From assembly GCF_000152805.1 (NCBI RefSeq), contig NZ_CH902578.1:1549927-1613926 (forward strand): a stretch of DNA of 64,000 nt. Reading direction: 5' to 3'. Made by a program: the position numbers and the translations under genes. The notes under the pieces were generated by a model. The model saw nothing but the letters and a program-made list of their open reading frames with translations, searched no databases and was not told the origin of the DNA. The stretch's first letter is position 1, and each line of letters begins with the position of its first letter. Of the stretch, positions 39,677 to 48,212 are shown one piece after another. The stretch comes from Maritimibacter alkaliphilus HTCC2654. GTDB lineage: Bacteria; Pseudomonadota; Alphaproteobacteria; Rhodobacterales; Rhodobacteraceae.

Positions 39677-40867
39677 ATGGACGACAAGACATTCAAGGAA
39701 GCGGGCACCGAGACCAAGGCCGTCGAAGATCTGACGGCGGTGGTCCTGCGGGAACCTTCGACCGAACTGGTGCCGCTCGAGGCGGCCGATGCGGGCCAAA
39801 AGGCCGAGATCACCAAGCGGATGGGCGAGCTCGACATGGGCAACACCCAGTCGATCATCGAATTCGGTTCGTCGGCGCAGGCCGAATTGCAGACCATCAG
39901 TCAGGAAATGCTGTCGGGCGTGCGCAACAAGGATGTCGGCCCGGCAGGCGACAGCTTGCGCGATATCGTCACGACGATCCGGGGCTTTTCGGTCAGCGAG
40001 CTGGACATGCGCCGCAAGCGCACCTTCTGGGAGCGGATCATCGGCAAGGCCGCGCCCGCGGCCAAGTTCGCGGCGCGCTACGAGGACGTTCAGGGACAGA
40101 TCGACCGGATCACCGACAACCTGCTCAAGCATGAGCATGTGCTGCTGAAGGACATCAAGTCTCTCGACGTGCTGTACGACAAGACGCTCGATTTCTACGA
40201 CGAACTCGCGCTCTACATCGCGGCGGGCGAGGCCAAGATCAAGGAGTTGGACGAGACGACGATTCCCGCCAAGGCGGCCGAAGTCGATGCCGCGCCCGAG
40301 GAACAGGGCGTGATGAAGGCGCAGGAATTGCGCGACCTGCGCGCGGCCCGCGACGATCTGGAACGCCGGGTGCATGACCTGAAACTCACCCGTCAGGTCA
40401 CGATGCAGTCGCTGCCCTCGATCCGGCTGGTGCAGGAGAACGACAAGAGCCTCGTCACGAAGATCAACTCGACGCTGGTCAACACCGTCCCGTTATGGGA
40501 GACGCAGCTTGCGCAGGCCGTGACGATCCAGCGGTCCGCCGAAGCGGCGGCCGCGGTGAAAGAGGCCAACGACCTGACGAACGAGCTGCTCACGGCGAAT
40601 GCCAAGAACCTGCGCGAGTCGAACAAGGTCGTGCGGCAGGAGATGGAGCGCGGCGTGTTCGATATCGAGGCGATCAAGACCGCGAACGCCGAACTTATCG
40701 CCACGATTCAGGAAAGCCTCCAGATCGCGGACGAAGGCAAGGCGAAACGTGCCGCCGCCGAGGAAGAGTTGAAGAAGATGGAGACCGAGCTGAAAGAAAC
40801 GCTCGCGTCGGCCAAGGCCCGCGACACCGCGTCGGGGCATAACATGGGCGAGTCCGTACCGAATTGA
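39677..40867 (+). CDS. telA: TelA-family toxic anion resistance protein
   Basis: A 396-residue cytoplasmic, mostly helical protein. The TelA pattern is strong: SAQAELQTISQEMLSGVRNKD, then FERIIGK-like WERIIGKAAPAAKFAARYEDVQ and LRDLRAARDDLERRVHDLKLTRQ, ending with predicted coiled coil. TelA is linked to tellurite and lantibiotic resistance and envelope stress, with no known enzyme activity. It overlaps the DUF2927 gene by four bases. Together with XpaC, SPFH and zinc-ribbon genes it forms a stress module. Confidence 0.93.
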   Translation: MDDKTFKEAGTETKAVEDLTAVVLREPSTELVPLEAADAGQKAEITKRMGELDMGNTQSIIEFGSSAQAELQTISQEMLSGVRNKDVGPAGDSLRDIVTTIRGFSVSELDMRRKRTFWERIIGKAAPAAKFAARYEDVQGQIDRITDNLLKHEHVLLKDIKSLDVLYDKTLDFYDELALYIAAGEAKIKELDETTIPAKAAEVDAAPEEQGVMKAQELRDLRAARDDLERRVHDLKLTRQVTMQSLPSIRLVQENDKSLVTKINSTLVNTVPLWETQLAQAVTIQRSAEAAAAVKEANDLTNELLTANAKNLRESNKVVRQEMERGVFDIEAIKTANAELIATIQESLQIADEGKAKRAAAEEELKKMETELKETLASAKARDTASGHNMGESVPN

Positions 40868-41808
40868 AACTGAAGTCAGCCATTCTGCCCGCCGCGCTGG
40901 TCGCGGCGGGTCTTTTGTCCGGATGCGACATGCCGGGCAGCGGGGCCGTGCGCACGGCCCCGGCCCCGGAGCCGCGCCCCGATGCCTCGAACGTGCCCGA
41001 GGCGGATGGGCTGTCGCCCGAACTCGTCTCCTACTACGCGCGGTTGCAGAACGGGCTGCTTTCGCAGGGTCTGCTGCGCACCGATGGCGGCGGGCCGGAC
41101 GCGCCGTTCACCGCGCGTGACCTGACCCGGAATTTCCTGCGCATCGCGTTCTACGAGGAATATGCGGATCAGGGCGGCACGCTCGTCGCCCGCGAAAGCG
41201 CGTCGCGCCTGCATCGCTGGACCAAGCCCGTGCGCCTGACGCTGGAATTCGGCCCGTCGGTCAGCCCGGCGAAACGCACGCGCGATTCCAACGAACTCGC
41301 CGCCTTCGCCAACCGTCTGGGCCGCATCACCGGCCACCCGATCTCGGTCGGGCGGGGCGGCAATTTCCACGTCTTCATCCTGTCGGAAAGCGAACGCCGC
41401 GCGATGGAGCCGACGCTGCGGCGGATCATGCCGAACATTTCGCGCACCGCCCTGAACACCGTTCTGAACCTGCCTGAATCGACCTACTGCCTCGCCTTCG
41501 CGACCGATCCCGAACAGGACGGCACCTACGATCAGGCCGTGGCGATCATCCGGGCGGAACACCCCGACCTCTTGCGCGCGTCCTGCATTCAGGAAGAGGT
41601 GGCGCAGGGTCTGGGGCTGTCGAACGATTATCCGCTGGCCCGCCCGTCGATCTTCAACGACGACGAGGAATTCGGCCTCCTCACGACTCATGACGAAAAA
41701 CTTTTGGAAATGCTCTACGATGAACGCCTGCGCCCCGGCATGTCCGAGGGGGAGGCGCGACCGATCGTCGAGCGGATCGCCTCGGACCTGATGGGCGGCA
41801 ATGTATAG
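40864..41808 (+). CDS. DUF2927 lipoprotein
   Basis: A 314-residue predicted lipoprotein. The start codon is TTG, overlapping the TelA stop in TTGA, which shows translational coupling. Signal: MKLKSAILPAALVAAGLLSG followed by the lipid-modified Cys21. The mature part has FTARDLTRNFLRIAFYEEYA, GRGGNFHVFIL and a late RASCIQEEVAQGLGLSNDYP, the DUF2927 pattern with the conserved EE near the C-terminus, which recalls metalloprotease-like families but I do not see a full HExxH. It puts a periplasmic or outer envelope arm on the TelA unit. Confidence 0.85.
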   Translation: MKLKSAILPAALVAAGLLSGCDMPGSGAVRTAPAPEPRPDASNVPEADGLSPELVSYYARLQNGLLSQGLLRTDGGGPDAPFTARDLTRNFLRIAFYEEYADQGGTLVARESASRLHRWTKPVRLTLEFGPSVSPAKRTRDSNELAAFANRLGRITGHPISVGRGGNFHVFILSESERRAMEPTLRRIMPNISRTALNTVLNLPESTYCLAFATDPEQDGTYDQAVAIIRAEHPDLLRASCIQEEVAQGLGLSNDYPLARPSIFNDDEEFGLLTTHDEKLLEMLYDERLRPGMSEGEARPIVERIASDLMGGNV

Positions 41809-41820
41809 GGAGATGGGACA

Positions 41821-42939
41821 ATGGGCATTCTGGATTTCCTGAGCGGGCAATTCATCGACGTCATCCACTGGACGGACGATACCCGCGACACGATGGTCTG
41901 GCGGTTCGAGCGTGAAGGCCACGAGATCAAGTACGGCGCGAAGCTGACGGTGCGCGAGGGTCAGGCGGCGGTGTTCGTGCATGAGGGGCAGCTGGCGGAT
42001 GTGTTCACGCCGGGGCTTTACATGCTCGAAACCAACAACATGCCGATCATGACCTCGCTTCAGCACTGGGATCATGGGTTCAAGTCGCCGTTCAAGTCGG
42101 AAATCTATTACGTCAACACGACCCGGTTCACCGACCTCAAATGGGGCACGAAGAACCCGATCATGTGCCGCGACCCCGAGTTCGGCCCGGTGCGCCTGCG
42201 CGCCTTCGGCACCTACGCCGTGCGCGTGACCGACCCGGCCCTGTTCCTTCAGGAAATCGTCGGCACGGATGGCGAGTTCACGATGGACGAGGTCAGCTTC
42301 CAGATCCGCAACATCATCGTGCAGAGCTTTTCCCGCGTGATCGCAGGGTCGGGCATCCCGGTGCTCGACATGGCGGCGAACACGCAGGAACTGGGCAAGA
42401 TGGTGGCGAACGAGATCACCAAGATCGTGGCGGATTACGGCCTCGCGATCCCCGAATTCTATATCGAGAACATCTCGCTTCCCCCGGCGGTCGAAGAGGC
42501 GCTGGACAAGCGCACCTCGCGCGGGCTGGCGGGCAATCTCGACGAGCACATGAAATGGTCGGCCGCCGAGGCGCTGCAAAAGGGCGGTGCCGCCTCCGAA
42601 GGCATGGGCGCGGCGATGGGCATGGGTCTGGGCATGGCGATGGCGCAGGGTGCCGGGACGATGCAGGGCCCGTGGGGCGCCGCCCCCGCGCCCGCCGCCG
42701 CCCGCCCAGCACCGCCGCCCCCGCCGCCGGCCGAGAAGGTCTGGCACATCGCCGAGAACGGCGAGACCAAAGGCCCGTTCAGCCGCGCCACGATGGGGCA
42801 AAAGGCCGGGGCCGGTGAGGTCACGCGCGAGACGATGGTGTGGACCGCCGGGCAGGACGGCTGGATGAAGGCCGAGGACGTGGCCGACCTCGCCACCCTG
42901 TTCACGGTCATGCCGCCGCCCCCGCCGCCTGCGGTCTGA
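41821..42939 (+). CDS. SPFH-domain protein with C-terminal GYF_2 domain (YdjI-like)
   Basis: A 372-residue protein. Residues 1-240 are an SPFH/virion-core-like domain (REGQAAVFVHEGQLADVFTP, DVSFQIRNII-like EVSFQIRNIIVQSFSRVI, LPPAVEEALDKRTSRGLAGN). A flexible Gly/Met stretch and a run of prolines follow, and then a GYF_2 domain (VWHIAENGETKGPFS, QDGWMKA) at about 305-360. SPFH proteins scaffold membrane microdomains. The Bacillus YdjI protein of this type helps place the PspA-like protein YdjF at membranes. No PspA gene is close, so the partner may be another gene in this module. Confidence 0.87.
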   Translation: MGILDFLSGQFIDVIHWTDDTRDTMVWRFEREGHEIKYGAKLTVREGQAAVFVHEGQLADVFTPGLYMLETNNMPIMTSLQHWDHGFKSPFKSEIYYVNTTRFTDLKWGTKNPIMCRDPEFGPVRLRAFGTYAVRVTDPALFLQEIVGTDGEFTMDEVSFQIRNIIVQSFSRVIAGSGIPVLDMAANTQELGKMVANEITKIVADYGLAIPEFYIENISLPPAVEEALDKRTSRGLAGNLDEHMKWSAAEALQKGGAASEGMGAAMGMGLGMAMAQGAGTMQGPWGAAPAPAAARPAPPPPPPAEKVWHIAENGETKGPFSRATMGQKAGAGEVTRETMVWTAGQDGWMKAEDVADLATLFTVMPPPPPPAV

Positions 42940-42950
42940 GGCGTCGACGA

Positions 42951-42968
42951 TCGGTGGGTTGGCACCCA
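42951..42968. repeat. Small intergenic palindrome
   Basis: GGTGGG and CCCACC arms around TTGGCA, directly before the end of the minus-strand gene, with a related GGGTGGGAGCCAAC motif 20 bp further on. It looks like a short REP-type unit, which may also account for the odd C-terminal tail of the neighbouring gene. Confidence 0.4.
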
Positions 42969-42970
42969 CC

Positions 42971-43546
42971 CTACGGGCGTTTGGCCTGTCGGGTGGGAGC
43001 CAACACACCACCCGGCGCGCGCTTCTCGCTCATGAGCATCGACGGGCGGCAGGCATCCGCAGGGAAATCGTAGCTCTCGACCCGTTCGGCGGGAAACGGC
43101 GTGGCGGGCGGCATCTGGCTGTCGGCGATCAGGGTTCCGTCGATGCAGATGTCCTGCGCGTAGTTGCCGATGTTGAACCCGAAGCCTTCGGGGCCGCAGT
43201 CGGTGCCGTAGCCGTCCATGTTCCAGGCCTGCGGCATCGAATCGGCGGGACCGAAGGGAACGAACCGCTCGGCTTCGGTGTCGAAGGTCAGAATCCACGT
43301 CGTTTCGGGGATCAACATGCCCAGCGCCCAACGCCCCACGGGCAGCTCGCCTTTGCGCCCTTCGATGACGAAGCATTGCACGTCGCCCTCGTATATCCGC
43401 CCGAGCGACAGTTTCGCGGCGTCGAAGGACATCGCCCCGTCGAAGCCGTAGCCCCCCGCGCCCTGCCATGTGAAGCGATAGATCGCATCCTCGGCGAAGG
43501 CACTTGCGGGCATGGCGAGCAGGGCGAGGATCAGGGCGGTGCGCAT
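42971..43546 (-). CDS. Secreted protein of unknown function
   Basis: A 191-residue protein with a signal peptide (MRTALILALLAMPASAFA, cut near AEDAIYRF). The mature part is beta-rich, with several cysteines (QCFVIEG, TDCGPEG, DICIDG, DACRPSM) that could form disulfides in the periplasm. I do not recognise a family. It faces the SPFH gene and divides the module from the NTF2-like gene. The last 20 residues (RAPGGVLAPTRQAKRP) come from a GC-rich palindrome-bearing segment and may be an accidental extension. Confidence 0.7.
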   Translation of the reverse strand: MRTALILALLAMPASAFAEDAIYRFTWQGAGGYGFDGAMSFDAAKLSLGRIYEGDVQCFVIEGRKGELPVGRWALGMLIPETTWILTFDTEAERFVPFGPADSMPQAWNMDGYGTDCGPEGFGFNIGNYAQDICIDGTLIADSQMPPATPFPAERVESYDFPADACRPSMLMSEKRAPGGVLAPTRQAKRP

Positions 43547-43715
43547 CGGGTCTCCGGTCTCGTGCTGGGCTCAGGATAGGCGGGCCTCGCCCACATGCAA
43601 CAACCTCGGCAATGACGGTTTGCGCCTCGGCGCCCCCATGCTACCCCTGTCGCGAACGACACCCGCGCGCAGGTTTTCCGATGCTCTCGATCTCAGACAC
43701 AGGCAGGCCGCCCAG

Positions 43716-44081
43716 ATGACCCGGATCGCCCGCTCGCCGGATTGCGGCAACAGCCCCAAGAACCAGACGACCGAGGCGATCGCGCTTGCCCTCATGGGGG
43801 TCGGGGCGCTGGACGACGGTCTGTTGGCCGAAGGCGCGTCCTGGGACCGCTTCGGGGCCGGGATCACCGGGCGCGATGCCATACAGGCCGCGCGGGCCGA
43901 GGCGCCGGATCACGACTGGATCGAGATTTCCGAGGTGGTGAGCCACGGCAAGGCGGGGTCGGTTTCGGGCCGTCTGCAACGCGCGGGCGAGGCCCCCCGC
44001 ATCTTCTGCCACGTGATCCGCTTCACCTCGGCCTCGGCCCGACAGATCGCCCAAATCGTGAGTTTCGACCATGCAGGATGA
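43716..44081 (+). CDS. NTF2-like (SnoaL-type) small protein
   Basis: A 121-residue protein. SPDCGNSPKNQTTEAIALAL opens a helical NTF2-like fold; RDAIQAARAEAPDHDWIEIS and FCHVIRFTSASARQIAQIVSFD close it. Such folds bind small ligands or act as partners of larger proteins. The ATG at 43716 begins just after a stretch without similarity. It overlaps the zinc-ribbon gene by eleven bases, so the two are likely cotranslated. Confidence 0.72.
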   Translation: MTRIARSPDCGNSPKNQTTEAIALALMGVGALDDGLLAEGASWDRFGAGITGRDAIQAARAEAPDHDWIEISEVVSHGKAGSVSGRLQRAGEAPRIFCHVIRFTSASARQIAQIVSFDHAG

Positions 44082-45192
44082 CACCAACCCGCTCGACACC
44101 GTAAGCCCGATGGAGGAGCACCGCTTTCCCTGCGACCAGTGCGGGGCCGATATGCGGTTCAACGCGGCGGCGGGCGAACTGGTCTGCGACCATTGCGGCA
44201 ACGTCACCAAGATCGAGGGCCACGGCGGCCATGTGAGCGCCATTCAGGAACTCGACTTCCGCGCCGCACTGGACGCCAAGCTGCCCGAGGCCGAGATCGA
44301 GGAAACCCGCGTCGCCAAATGCCCCAACTGCGGGGCGCAGGTGGAGTTCGACGAAAAGACCCACGCCAAGGAATGCCCGTTCTGTGCCACGCCGGTGGTG
44401 ACGGATACGGGCGTGCATCGCCACATCAAACCCAAGGGCCTACTGCCCTTCGGGGTCGAGGAGCGCGCGGCGCATGAGGCGATGAACAAGTGGCTGGGCA
44501 AGCTTTGGTTCGCCCCCAACGGCTTGCAGCAATATGCGCGCAAGGGTCGCCGGATGTCGGGCATCTACGTGCCCTACTGGACTTTCGACGCCGATACCAA
44601 GTCGCGGTACACGGGCGAGCACGGCACGGTCTATTACGTGACCAAGACGGTCATGCGCGACGGCAAGCAGATGCAGGTGCAGGAACAGCGCGTGCGCTGG
44701 CGGCCTGCGGCGGGGACCGTTAAGCGGTTCTTCGACGACGTTCTGGTGCTCGCCTCGCGCTCGCTGCCCAAGAACTTCACCGACAACCTCGCGCCGTGGG
44801 ATCTGGCCGCGCTGGAACCGTATCGCCCGGAATACCTCGCCGGATACCGGGCCGAGGGCTATTCGGTGGAACTGCCGGACGGGTATGACGAGGCGCGGCG
44901 CTATATGGATCAGGTGATCCTGCGCGACGTGAAATTCGACATCGGCGGGGATCGCCAGCGGGTGCATTCGGTGAACACCACCGTGCGCGACGTGACGTTC
45001 AAACACATTCTGCTTCCCGTCTGGCTCGCCGCCTACAAGTATCGCGGCAAGACCTATCGCTTCGTGGTGAACGGTCGGACCGGGAAGGTGCAGGGCGAAC
45101 GCCCGTGGTCGTGGATCAAGATCACCATCGCGGTGGTGCTGGGTCTGATCGTAGCGGGGGTCGTGGGATATGTCGCCAGTCAGGCGCAGTAG
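44071..45192 (+). CDS. TFIIB-type zinc-ribbon membrane protein (YdjG-like)
   Basis: A 373-residue protein. It has two zinc ribbons: FPCDQCGADM with LVCDHCGNVT, and AKCPNCGAQV with KECPFCATPV. The middle GLLPFGVEERAAHEAMNKWL is followed by a beta-rich domain (SGIYVPYWTFDADTKSRYTG), and one transmembrane helix lies at the C-terminus (ITIAVVLGLIVAGVVGYVAS). This layout matches YdjG of Bacillus, which pairs with SPFH YdjI in a membrane-stress complex. Common misannotation as primosomal or helicase protein is not supported; I see no helicase motifs. Confidence 0.85.
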   Translation: MQDDTNPLDTVSPMEEHRFPCDQCGADMRFNAAAGELVCDHCGNVTKIEGHGGHVSAIQELDFRAALDAKLPEAEIEETRVAKCPNCGAQVEFDEKTHAKECPFCATPVVTDTGVHRHIKPKGLLPFGVEERAAHEAMNKWLGKLWFAPNGLQQYARKGRRMSGIYVPYWTFDADTKSRYTGEHGTVYYVTKTVMRDGKQMQVQEQRVRWRPAAGTVKRFFDDVLVLASRSLPKNFTDNLAPWDLAALEPYRPEYLAGYRAEGYSVELPDGYDEARRYMDQVILRDVKFDIGGDRQRVHSVNTTVRDVTFKHILLPVWLAAYKYRGKTYRFVVNGRTGKVQGERPWSWIKITIAVVLGLIVAGVVGYVASQAQ

Positions 45193-45226
45193 CCCGCCCG
45201 CGCAGTCGTGCCGTTGAGAGGACCAG

Positions 45227-45898
45227 ATGAACCGTTACGATACCCTGTTCGACATCCTGAAAAGCCGCCACTCCTGCCGCGCATTCAAGCCGGATCAGGT
45301 CGCGCGGGAAGAGATCGAGGCGATCCTTCTCGCCGCGCAGCGCGTGCCGTCCTGGTGCAATGCCCAGCCGTGGAAAGTGTCGGTCACCTCGGGCGACGAG
45401 ACCGAGCGGCTGCGCGAGGCGCTTGGCGCTGCCGTAGCTCAAGGCAAGCCCGCGCCGGATATTCCTTTTCCCGAAGGCTATTCGGGCGATCACCGGGAAC
45501 GGCGGCGCACCTGCGGCTGGCAGCTTTACGAGGCGGTGGGCGTCGAAAAGGGCGACCGGGCGGGATCCGCGCGCGAGATGATGAAGAATTACAGTTTCTT
45601 CGGCGCGCCGCATGTCGCGATGATCTCATCTGGCCGCGAGTTGGGCAGCTACGGCGCGTTGGATACGGGCGGGTTTATCACCGCCTTCACCCTCGCGGCC
45701 GAGGCGCGGGGGATCGCCACGATCGCACAGGCGGCCCCGGCGGCATTCTCGCCTGCCCTGCATGACTTTTTCGGGCTGGGCGAGGATCGGCTGGCGCTGT
45801 GCGTGATCTCGTTCGGCTACAGCGACACCGCGCACCCGGCGAACGGGTTCCGCACCGCGCGCGCGCCACTGGACGACTGGGTCGACTGGCGCGGGTGA
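45227..45898 (+). CDS. Nitroreductase-family oxidoreductase
   Basis: A 223-residue FMN-dependent nitroreductase-fold enzyme. ILKSRHSCRAFKPDQV at the start and AAQRVPSWCNAQPWKV are the FMN-contacting segments, and GIATIAQAAPAAFSPALHDFFG is the family C-terminal motif. These proteins use NAD(P)H to reduce nitro groups, quinones or other acceptors; substrate unknown. Start at 45227 (GAGAGGA ribosome site). It follows the zinc-ribbon gene by 34 bp and could belong to that transcript. Confidence 0.88.
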   Translation: MNRYDTLFDILKSRHSCRAFKPDQVAREEIEAILLAAQRVPSWCNAQPWKVSVTSGDETERLREALGAAVAQGKPAPDIPFPEGYSGDHRERRRTCGWQLYEAVGVEKGDRAGSAREMMKNYSFFGAPHVAMISSGRELGSYGALDTGGFITAFTLAAEARGIATIAQAAPAAFSPALHDFFGLGEDRLALCVISFGYSDTAHPANGFRTARAPLDDWVDWRG

Positions 45899-45960
45899 TT
45901 GCGCAATCCGCGCGGGGCCGCTAGGACTGATACCGCTAACAACCGACCCGGAGTTCTGCC

Positions 45961-46861
45961 ATGATCCTGTGCTGTGGAGAGGCGCTGATCGACATGCTGC
46001 CGCGTGAGAGCACGGGCGGCGAACCCGCCTTCGCGCCCTACCCCGGCGGCGCCGTGTTCAACACCGCCATCGCGCTGGGGCGGCTCGGGGTCGAGACCTC
46101 ATTCTTCTCCGGCCTGTCGCGGGATCTGTTCGGCGAGATGCTGGAAACGGCGCTGGGGGCCTCGCATGTCGATGCGAGCGTCGCGGTGCGCTCGGACCGG
46201 CCGACAACACTGGCCTTCGTCAAGCTGGTGGACGGTCAGGCGCGGTATGCGTTCTATGACGAGAACACGGCGGGGCGGATGCTCACCCCCGCCGACCTGC
46301 CCGATGTCACCGAGGCCCGAAGCCCTGTTTTTCGGGGGAATTTCACTGGTCGTGGACCCCTGCGGCGCAGCCTATGAGGCGCTGATGCTGCGCGAGGCGG
46401 GCAAGCGCGTGACGATGATCGACCCCAATATCCGGCCCGGTTTCATCACCGACGAACGCGCTTATCGGGCGCGGATCGAACGGATGCTGGCGGTCGCCGA
46501 TATCGTGAAGATCTCGGACGAGGATATGGACTGGCTCGGCACCGATGCGGATGAAATTCTGGCGAACGGCGCGGCGCTGGTCTGCGTGACCGAAGGGGCC
46601 AAAGGGGTCGTCGGCCATTGGCGCGGCGGCTCGGTGCGGGCCGAGGCGCAGCGGGTTCAGGTGGTCGATACCGTCGGGGCGGGCGACACGTTCAACGCGG
46701 GGCTTCTGGCGGGCCTGTCGCAGGCCGGGCTGCTCGACAAGACGGCGCTGGCCCAACTGGACGAGACCAAGGTGAAGCCCGCGCTGGACCTCGGCAACCG
46801 CGCGGCGGCGATCACCGTGTCGCGGGCCGGGGCCAACCCGCCGTGGGCGAACGAGCTGTGA
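45961..46861 (+). pseudogene. PfkB-family carbohydrate kinase (fructokinase-like) with a frameshift
   Basis: Two overlapping frames together make one intact kinase. 45961-46377 codes MILCCGEALIDMLPRESTGG and on to LTPADLPDVTEA, then goes out of frame; the second frame (from about 46318) continues with EALFFGGISLVVDPCGAAYE and contains [19 protein letters not shown], the PfkB C-terminal signature with the catalytic Asp. The shift maps to CCC at 46316-46318: removing one C restores GAG GCC GAA GCC CTG. All motifs on both sides are well kept, so a recent mutation or an assembly error is likely. Sugar substrate uncertain, probably fructose. Confidence 0.85.
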
Positions 46862-47295
46862 GGGCGCTGGTCCAACGGGTGAGCGAAGCCGCCGTTCGCG
46901 TGGATGGCGCGGTCGTGGGCGAGATCGGCGCGGGGCTGTTGATCCTCGTCTGTGCGAAGGACGGCGATGCCGAGGCGAATGCCGACACGCTGGCCGCCAA
47001 GGTCGCGAAGCTGCGGATTTTCAAGGATGATGCGGACAAGATGAACCGCTCGCTTCTGGACACGGGCGGGGCGGCGCTGGTGGTGAGCCAGTTCACGCTG
47101 GCCGCCGACACGCGCTCGGGCAATCGTCCGGGGTTTTCCACGGCGGCGCGACCCGACGAGGGCGAGCGGCTGTACGAATATTTCGCGGATCAATTGCGCG
47201 CGCAGGGAATCGAGGTCGCGCAGGGGCGGTTCGGGGCGGACATGAAAGTGTCGCTGGTGAACGATGGGCCGGTGACGATCTGGCTGGAGTTCTGA
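46858..47295 (+). CDS. dtd: D-aminoacyl-tRNA deacylase
   Basis: A 145-residue enzyme that cleaves D-amino acids from tRNAs (D-Tyr-tRNA and others). The GTG start reads [20 protein letters not shown]; the catalytic [17 protein letters not shown] box and the C-terminal [14 protein letters not shown] are hallmarks. It starts inside the end of the kinase gene (GTGA overlap), so translation of the pair was coupled, though the frameshift above may affect that. Active-site Thr in FTLAAD is present. Confidence 0.94.
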   Translation: MRALVQRVSEAAVRVDGAVVGEIGAGLLILVCAKDGDAEANADTLAAKVAKLRIFKDDADKMNRSLLDTGGAALVVSQFTLAADTRSGNRPGFSTAARPDEGERLYEYFADQLRAQGIEVAQGRFGADMKVSLVNDGPVTIWLEF

Positions 47296-47302
47296 AGCGC
47301 CG

Positions 47303-48160
47303 CTACTCCGCCGCGCGCAGGGGGCCGTTGCCCAATTCCGAAATCACGTAGCCGCCGGGATAGGTCGGGCGGCGGCGCGCGGTGATGAGGCGCGGTTTCT
47401 TGCGGCGTGGAAGCTTGCCCAGCACCCATTTGCGCGCCGCCATCGCCCGCTCCACCGTCTTGCGCACCCCGCGCGACGGCGGCTCGAACCCCATCGCGAG
47501 GATCAGGGGGCCGTCCATCAGGGCGAGGGCGGCGGGCCGGGCGAGAGAGAAAAGCGGGCGCGGCAGGTAGAAGCCCAGCAGCAGGTCGAGCGAGGCGACG
47601 GCGATCCGGTGATTGCTCTCGGCGTAGCGGAACTGCGCGCCTTCATAGGCTCGGTTGAGGGCATCGAAGGCGGCGTATTCCGTGGGAATGCCGGAGATGC
47701 CCATGCGTGCGCCCAAGGCGCGGTAGTAGTTGGTCCAGGCCCGCACTTCGTCGTCGCTGAAAGGGCGCTTGGCGTATTTGGCGCACCAGCGGACGGGTTC
47801 GCAGACGAAGGTGGACAGGACGTAGAGCATATCGTCGTTCGAGATGCGGAAGCGCCCGTGGATCGCGTTGATGCGCGTCACCGCCTCGGCTCCGCGATCC
47901 GAGTCCAGCCCGTGTTCCATCGGTTCGGACAGCAGAAGCTCGGTGTCGTCGTAGCGTTTGCGCGGCTCGGTTTCGAACTTGCCGGTGCGCACCAGAAGGC
48001 CCGAGATCGACGGCACCGCGTAGGTGCGGAAGAGCGCGAATTCGAGCGATTTTTCGATGTCCCACGCGAATTCGATCGCGCCGAGCCAACGGCAAATTTC
48101 TTCGTACTCGGTGTCGGGGTCGCGCCCCAGCCCGCTCGTCTCGGTGATCGTCATGCCCAT
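47303..48160 (-). CDS. MpaB-like oxygenase-family protein (DUF2236)
   Basis: A 285-residue helical protein. LSTFVCEPVRWCAKYAKRPF, RALGARMGISGIPTEY and the conserved early FALFRTYAVPSISGLLVRTG fit the DUF2236/MpaB family, which includes heme-containing oxygenases such as the latex-clearing type. A basic C-terminus (RKWVLGKLPRRKKPRL) is odd. It follows the His-rich gene of the guanidine operon by about 50 bp with a hairpin between, so cotranscription is uncertain and I see no functional link. Confidence 0.78.
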   Translation of the reverse strand: MGMTITETSGLGRDPDTEYEEICRWLGAIEFAWDIEKSLEFALFRTYAVPSISGLLVRTGKFETEPRKRYDDTELLLSEPMEHGLDSDRGAEAVTRINAIHGRFRISNDDMLYVLSTFVCEPVRWCAKYAKRPFSDDEVRAWTNYYRALGARMGISGIPTEYAAFDALNRAYEGAQFRYAESNHRIAVASLDLLLGFYLPRPLFSLARPAALALMDGPLILAMGFEPPSRGVRKTVERAMAARKWVLGKLPRRKKPRLITARRRPTYPGGYVISELGNGPLRAAE

Positions 48161-48169
48161 GTCCCGTCA

Positions 48170-48202
48170 GGCCCTGCCGTCACTATTGCGGTCGGCAGGG
48201 CC
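48170..48202. terminator. Hairpin between the His-rich gene and the MpaB-like gene
   Basis: Perfect 10-bp arms GGCCCTGCCG (48170-48179) and CGGCAGGGCC (48193-48202) around a 13-base loop. There is no T-run on the minus strand, so it may attenuate rather than fully end the operon. Confidence 0.5.
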
Positions 48203-48212
48203 TTGGGCAAGG

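Noticed and set aside
42951-43015. Intrinsic terminator between SPFH gene and the minus-strand gene
   Set aside because: The palindrome has a six-base stem and no T-run, so I list it as a repeat only.
44071-45192. Primosomal protein N' / helicase annotation of the zinc-ribbon gene
   Set aside because: No Walker or helicase motifs; only zinc ribbons, a beta domain and one membrane helix are seen.
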